From Immundisolibacter sp. (GTDB lineage Bacteria > Pseudomonadota > Gammaproteobacteria > Immundisolibacterales > Immundisolibacteraceae), in assembly GCF_041601295.1 (NCBI RefSeq), contig NZ_JBFIII010000102.1, positions 1-9,725 of the forward strand: a DNA stretch of 9,725 nucleotides, written 5' to 3'. The translations under genes were made by a program, and so were the position numbers. The notes under the pieces are model-generated. The model had not been told where the DNA came from. It searched no databases and saw only the letters and a program-made list of their open reading frames with translations. Numbering within the stretch: the first letter of the stretch is position 1; each line of letters starts with the position of its first letter. This document shows, in pieces, positions 6,003 through 9,725 of this stretch.

Positions 6003-8336
6003 ATGCCCCCTCTTTCGGAGCAGGCCGTGCTCATGAACGTTGGCTTGCCGCCACAGGCATTTACCCACTGGGGACTGTTTCACCCCGAAGTGGAGAACGG
6101 GCGCGTGGTCGGCATGCGCCCCTTCGCGGCCGACCTCCATCCGGTTGCCTTCGGCGCATCGCTCGTGGACGCCGTGCACAGCCCGTTGCGTATCACCCAG
6201 CCGATGGTGCGCGAGGGCTGGCTCACGCACGGCCCCGGACCGGGACGACGCGGCGGCGAGGCCTTCGTACCCGTTTCCTGGGATCGCGCGCTAGGCCTGG
6301 TGGCTGACGAAATCGAGCGGGTGCGCACCGAACACGGTAACCGGAGCATCTACGCCGGCTCCTACGGCTGGGGCAGTGCGTCGACCGTGCATAACGCCCG
6401 TCAACTGCTACATCGATATCTGAACCTGCTAGGCGGGTTCACCGACGGCGTTGGCAACTACAGCGCCGGCGCGGCCTTTTACATCCTGCCGTACGTGGTC
6501 GGCGGCCTCGAATCCATCGTCATGCCCACCGACTGGCGCTCGATCGTGCAACACACCGAGCTGCTGGTGGCGTTCGGCGGGCTACCGCCCAAAAATTCGC
6601 AGGCGGACCTGGGCGGCGCGGCGGTGCACGAAACCCCCATGTATTTGGCGCAGCTGGCCCGGCGTGGGGTGGAATGCGTCTACATCGGTCCGCTGCGCGA
6701 CGACATGGCCGGGGATTTGAACGCCCAATGGCTGGCCGCGCGACCGAATACGGACACTGCCCTCATGCTGGGCCTGGCCCACACGCTGTATGTGGAGAAA
6801 CTGTGGGATAACGACTTTGTCGCCCGCTACTGTGAAGGTTTCGACAAGTTCCTGCCGTACCTGACCGGCGCCAGCGACGGCCAGGCCAAGGACGCCGACT
6901 GGGCGGCGGCCATCACCGAGGTGCGGGCGCACGAAATCCGCACACTCGCCAGGCGCATGGTCGCCAAGCGCACGCTGATCAACTGCTCGTTGTCCGTACA
7001 GCGCCAGCACCACGGCGAGCAGGCCTACTGGGCGCTGGTGATGCTGGCTGCGATGCTGGGGCAAATCGGCTTGCCCGGCGGCGGCTTTGGCTGTGGCTAC
7101 GGCACCGGCGGCGCTGGCGTGCCGAGGCGGCACTTTCCCGTGCCCAAGCTACCGGCTGGGCGCAACCCCACTGGGGCCTACATCCCGGTCGCGCGCATCT
7201 CGGACATGCTGCTGAACCCCGGCGGCGAGTGCCCGTTCAACGGCGAAACGATCACCTACCCGGACACGCGCCTCATCTACTGGGTGGGTGGCAACCCGTT
7301 TCATCACCACCAGGACCTGGGCAAGCTGCTGCGCGGCTGGCAACGGCCGGATACGGTAGTGGTCAACGACGCCTGGTGGACGCCGATCGCCCGCCACGCC
7401 GACATCGTGCTGCCGTGTACCACGGCGCTGGAACGCGACGATCTGTCCAGCGCCACGCTGCTCAGCGACCGCTATATCGCCGCCAACCGCGCCGCCATCG
7501 CGCCGATCGGCCAGTCGCGCCCTGAGTTCGACATCTTCTCGGCGCTGGCCGAGCGCAGCGGTGTAGGCGCAGCCTTCACGGATGGTCGCGACGCCAGGGC
7601 GTGGATCCGACATGTCTACGAAGAGGCCCGCACCGGCGCAGCGCGTATGCAGGTGAAGCTACCGGACTTCGACACGTTCTGGCGTGATGGGTACGTGGAA
7701 GTGCCGCCCAATCCCGAACCGCACGTCATGCTGGCCGGCTTTCGCGCCGACCCGGACGCGCACCGCCTGGGCACGCCATCCGGGCGCATCGAGTTGTATT
7801 CGGAAACCATCGCCGGCTTTGCCTACGCCGACTGCCCGCCGCACCCCACCTGGCTGGAACCGGCCGAGTGGCTGGGCAGCCCGCTGGCGGCAACCTATCC
7901 CCTGCATCTGGTCACCAACCAGCCGCGTACGCGCTTGCACAGCCAGCTCGACATGGGCCGAGTGAGCCAGGCGAGCAAAATCGCCGGCCGCGAGCCGTTG
8001 TGGATGCATCCGGAGGACGCCGCTCGGCGCAATCTCAGGCAAGGGCAAGTAGTCCGGGTAGAAAGCCTGCGCGGCACCTGCCTGGCCGGCTTGCATGTCA
8101 CCGACCTGATCCGCCAGGGAGTGGTGCAGATTGCCACCGGCGCCTGGTACGACCCGGCCGAACCGGGCAACCCGGACAGCCTGTGCAAGCACGGCAACCC
8201 CAACGTGCTGACACTGGACATCGGCAGCTCGGCGCTGGCCCAGGCACCCATCTCGCAAACCACGCTGGTCGAGGTCAGTGGCTGCGAGAGCCCGCCTGCG
8301 GTGACGATAATGGATCTACCGGCGCTCAGGCCATGA
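6003..8336 (+). CDS. BisC/TorA-type molybdopterin oxidoreductase (S-oxide/N-oxide reductase)
   Basis: A 777-aa member of the DMSO reductase superfamily, closest by eye to E. coli biotin sulfoxide reductase BisC (also 777 aa as I recall it). Shared blocks include HWG near the N-terminus, GSYGW with Tyr121, GNYSAGAA with Ser154 as the expected molybdenum ligand, YVVGG, TALMLGLAHTL, LAAMLGQIGLPGGGFG (348-363), HADIVLP, TPSGRIELYS, TRLHSQLD and GNPNVLTLD. There is no N-terminal Cys motif for an iron-sulfur cluster and no twin-arginine signal, so it should be a cytoplasmic bis-MGD enzyme. E. coli BisC reduces biotin sulfoxide and free methionine-(S)-sulfoxide; TMAO or DMSO are also possible substrates. 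The ATG at 6003 is preceded by AGGG; an alternative ATG at 6033 has GGAG 12 nt upstream. Family is firm; substrate and symbol are left open. Confidence 0.92.
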   Translation: MPPLSEQAVLMNVGLPPQAFTHWGLFHPEVENGRVVGMRPFAADLHPVAFGASLVDAVHSPLRITQPMVREGWLTHGPGPGRRGGEAFVPVSWDRALGLVADEIERVRTEHGNRSIYAGSYGWGSASTVHNARQLLHRYLNLLGGFTDGVGNYSAGAAFYILPYVVGGLESIVMPTDWRSIVQHTELLVAFGGLPPKNSQADLGGAAVHETPMYLAQLARRGVECVYIGPLRDDMAGDLNAQWLAARPNTDTALMLGLAHTLYVEKLWDNDFVARYCEGFDKFLPYLTGASDGQAKDADWAAAITEVRAHEIRTLARRMVAKRTLINCSLSVQRQHHGEQAYWALVMLAAMLGQIGLPGGGFGCGYGTGGAGVPRRHFPVPKLPAGRNPTGAYIPVARISDMLLNPGGECPFNGETITYPDTRLIYWVGGNPFHHHQDLGKLLRGWQRPDTVVVNDAWWTPIARHADIVLPCTTALERDDLSSATLLSDRYIAANRAAIAPIGQSRPEFDIFSALAERSGVGAAFTDGRDARAWIRHVYEEARTGAARMQVKLPDFDTFWRDGYVEVPPNPEPHVMLAGFRADPDAHRLGTPSGRIELYSETIAGFAYADCPPHPTWLEPAEWLGSPLAATYPLHLVTNQPRTRLHSQLDMGRVSQASKIAGREPLWMHPEDAARRNLRQGQVVRVESLRGTCLAGLHVTDLIRQGVVQIATGAWYDPAEPGNPDSLCKHGNPNVLTLDIGSSALAQAPISQTTLVEVSGCESPPAVTIMDLPALRP

Positions 8337-8479
8337 GTGGACTGAATGGCATCAGCGCGCTTGCGGATATTAGCGCCACCGACCTCAAGCTTTGCAACAA
8401 AAACCCAGCACCGGCCGCTCGCCCGATTTCAGCGAAGTCCTGCAATACATTGCCAGACAAAGCGCAGATTGAGGCGTAG
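8333..8479 (+). CDS. Small ORF (48 aa) overlapping the bisC-like stop by ATGA; unrecognised
   Basis: The ATG at 8333 shares bases with the TGA of the oxidoreductase gene (ATGA), the classic arrangement for termination-reinitiation, and the ORF ends just before the terminator at 8485. It starts MSGLNGISALADISATDLK and continues with a Lys-, Asn- and Cys-containing segment that resembles no family I know. A neighbouring frame (8374-8472) reads a more protein-like segment ending EVLQYIARQSAD. Joining the two halves would need a one-base shift near 8386, so this could be a broken or shifted small gene, or no gene at all. The Shine-Dalgarno is weak (CAGG). Confidence 0.3.
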   Translation: MSGLNGISALADISATDLKLCNKNPAPAARPISAKSCNTLPDKAQIEA

Positions 8480-8484
8480 AAAAC

Positions 8485-8511
8485 AAAAAGGCGGCCGATA
8501 GCCGCCTTTTT
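8485..8511. terminator. Bidirectional rho-independent terminator
   Basis: A perfect 11-bp inverted repeat: AAAAAGGCGGC (8485-8495), loop CGATA, GCCGCCTTTTT (8501-8511). The GC core of six pairs is flanked by A5/T5, so it works in both directions. It lies between the plus-strand bisC-like transcript and the minus-strand PEP-CTERM gene ending at 8527, and should end both. Confidence 0.92.
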
Positions 8512-8526
8512 AAGATGCCCGAATCG

Positions 8527-9725
8527 TCAGCGACCTCTTCGCCAGCTGATGCGCAAACCAAGCAAACCACTAACAAGCAGCGCGAGCACACCAGGCACCG
8601 GAACCGGAGCCGACGGCGAGTCGCCACCGGTATCCACTCTCTCCCTCACACTACCCCTCAGATTGATAACGAACCCTGGGCCATAGCTGAACCTGCTGGA
8701 CGCCGCGCCCAGATCTGCGTCCGAAAAGACGAAGCTATAGCTGGCAGAAAAATCGCCAATAGCGGAAGTGACGAAGTCGAAATAAAAGCTGTTACCACCA
8801 CCCGCCGCCAAGGCCAGAAAAGTCGCCAGATTGGTGGTGAATGCCGCCGAATCCCCGGCTGGGGTAAAGCTATCCAGGTCGAGTCCGATGCGATCCGTTG
8901 CGAACAGGTTGAAGATGCTGAAATTTTGGGCAACCGCGTCCTCGTCCAGGAACAAGGTACCGAAATCCAGGTCCAGACTCAGAAGCTCGGAGCTGCTGTC
9001 GAAAGAAGGCGCCGCGTGTAGCAGGTACTGATACTCCACACTAAGTTTGCCGGACCAGTCCAATTTATAGGTGGCGCTGGACCTGGTCTTATTCTTAGTG
9101 CCGTTTGTAAAGGTCGAATCGGCCCGCAACACCGTCGGAGCGGTCAGATTAACCGTGACAGTACCGCCACCGACATAGCTGTTGAGGTCACTATCACCGA
9201 CGACGACACTGGTGTTGGTCGCGGTTCCCGCAGAACTCGGTCCAAACGACGCGGTCGATGAACTTATCGGGACCGTCGCACTACCGGTCCTGGTAATTGT
9301 CCCCAAACTTTGGCTCACGCCAGGCGCAGCAAGCTGGGCGTTGCTGCTGCCAGTACCGGTGGTGCTGCTGCCCGGCACATTGAAGGTCTTTTTCCCCTCT
9401 ACCTTGGTGGTAGTCGCTATCCCATTGGCAAGACTGCCAGAGATGGTCTGTGTCCGCGTCGAGCCGAGGGTGATCGTGGTTCCGATCAACACACCGGTGC
9501 TGGACGCGAATTGGTTCAGGCTGGGCGAGGCCAGGGTCTGCGGCGCTGCGCTGGTTGGACCGGTCAGGCAGGCTGTCGCGTTGACCGGGCCACACGCATC
9601 GGTCACGCTGGCCGTGCCGGCAAAAGTTGTCGTGTTGCCAGTGACCAGAATGGCTTGAGCGGGTAACGCAGCCAAGGTGCCCAGAGCAGTCGCAACCGCC
9701 AGGGTAAGGGCGTTGGGTTGGTGTC
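8527..9725 (-). CDS. Secreted PEP-CTERM sorting-domain protein, 5' end beyond right edge
   Basis: 398 codons are visible and the frame stays open to the right edge, so the start codon is outside. The visible N-terminus is a signal-peptide core (NALTLAVATALGTLAALPAQA, cut here after PAQA, visible residue 24); the TTG at 9675 is inside it and is not the start. The mature protein is rich in Ser, Thr, Gly and Ala. Residues about 60-240 resemble the so-called choice-of-anchor E beta domain (NQFASSTGVLIGTTITL near its start, LSVEYQYLL near its end). A second beta region follows, with LDLDFGTLFLDEDAVAQNF, FSIFNLF and FSDADLGAASSRFS. The C-terminus is a PEP-CTERM signal: VPVPG, a hydrophobic stretch VLALLVSGLLGL and basic WRRGR. 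Exosortase is expected to remove this tail during export. Function unknown; probably surface or extracellular. Domain naming from memory is less certain than the sorting signal. Confidence 0.86.
   Translation of the reverse strand, partial: HQPNALTLAVATALGTLAALPAQAILVTGNTTTFAGTASVTDACGPVNATACLTGPTSAAPQTLASPSLNQFASSTGVLIGTTITLGSTRTQTISGSLANGIATTTKVEGKKTFNVPGSSTTGTGSSNAQLAAPGVSQSLGTITRTGSATVPISSSTASFGPSSAGTATNTSVVVGDSDLNSYVGGGTVTVNLTAPTVLRADSTFTNGTKNKTRSSATYKLDWSGKLSVEYQYLLHAAPSFDSSSELLSLDLDFGTLFLDEDAVAQNFSIFNLFATDRIGLDLDSFTPAGDSAAFTTNLATFLALAAGGGNSFYFDFVTSAIGDFSASYSFVFSDADLGAASSRFSYGPGFVINLRGSVRERVDTGGDSPSAPVPVPGVLALLVSGLLGLRISWRRGR

Noticed and set aside
5322..6230. 302-codon open frame on the minus strand across bamD, the nitroreductase-like gene and the start of the bisC-like gene
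   Set aside because: It is antisense to three well-supported genes. The His/Arg/Gly-rich translation has no recognisable motif, as expected of the reverse frame of GC-rich coding DNA.
5477..6307. 276-codon plus-strand frame overlapping the nitroreductase-like gene
   Set aside because: It is offset from the genuine frame, rich in Arg/Pro/Gly with no motif, and lies inside two genes whose frames show clear family signatures.
6582..7133. Minus-strand frames within the bisC-like gene (also 7149-7613 and 7659-8258)
   Set aside because: The opposite strand encodes a full-length conserved molybdoenzyme; these frames have no ribosome-binding site or motif.
9182..9658. 158-codon plus-strand frame opposite the PEP-CTERM gene, with a hydrophobic Val/Leu-rich translation resembling a membrane protein
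   Set aside because: Its hydrophobic look comes from antisense reading of Thr/Ser/Asn-rich codons. The opposite strand has a signal peptide and a PEP-CTERM tail in one continuous frame.
9675..9675. TTG at 9675 as the start of the PEP-CTERM protein
   Set aside because: The frame continues upstream to the window edge and encodes a hydrophobic signal-peptide core, so the TTG is an internal leucine.

Overview
The window is GC-rich, densely coded bacterial DNA. Its gene order is that of a gammaproteobacterium. A tRNA-Tyr/Gly/Thr run at the left edge matches the tRNAs that precede tufB in Escherichia coli. bamD (yfiO) is divergent from rluD-pgeF(yfiH), as in E. coli. The gene at the right edge encodes a secreted protein with a PEP-CTERM sorting tail. 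Exosortase/PEP-CTERM systems are absent from enterics but common in environmental, exopolysaccharide-producing Gram-negatives, so a free-living aquatic or sediment gammaproteobacterium is a reasonable guess. Genus cannot be read from the sequence.

Layout. (1) 1-646, minus strand: tRNA-Gly(CCC) at 573-646, a 302-bp gap holding a near-consensus promoter, then tRNA-Tyr(GTA), tRNA-Gly(TCC) and a tRNA-Thr(GGT) cut by the left edge. An EF-Tu gene is expected just outside. (2) 734-4570, minus strand: the apparent operon rluD-pgeF-asmA (pseudouridine synthase; multicopper-oxidase-like PgeF/YfiH; AsmA-family envelope protein), with a 14-bp overlap between the first two genes and 17 bp between the last two. 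(3) 4616-8336, plus strand: bamD (outer-membrane assembly lipoprotein), then a small FMN nitroreductase-family protein and a BisC-type molybdopterin oxidoreductase only 6 bp apart. A 48-codon ORF overlaps the bisC-like stop by ATGA and leads into a strong bidirectional terminator (8485-8511). (4) 8527-9725, minus strand: the 3' part of a secreted PEP-CTERM protein whose start lies off the right edge.

How the parts fit. Regions 2 and 3 bring together housekeeping genes for ribosome maturation (RluD), cell-wall quality control (PgeF), envelope lipid homeostasis (AsmA) and outer-membrane protein insertion (BamD). The nitroreductase-like/BisC-like pair looks like a separate redox module, and the tight spacing suggests coupled expression. 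A flavoprotein electron-donor role for the nitroreductase-like protein is only an inference. I see no insertion sequence, CRISPR array, phage gene or obvious defence system. The least conventional items are the flavin/molybdenum pair, the overlapping small ORF with a possible -1 frame disruption, and the edge-truncated PEP-CTERM protein.
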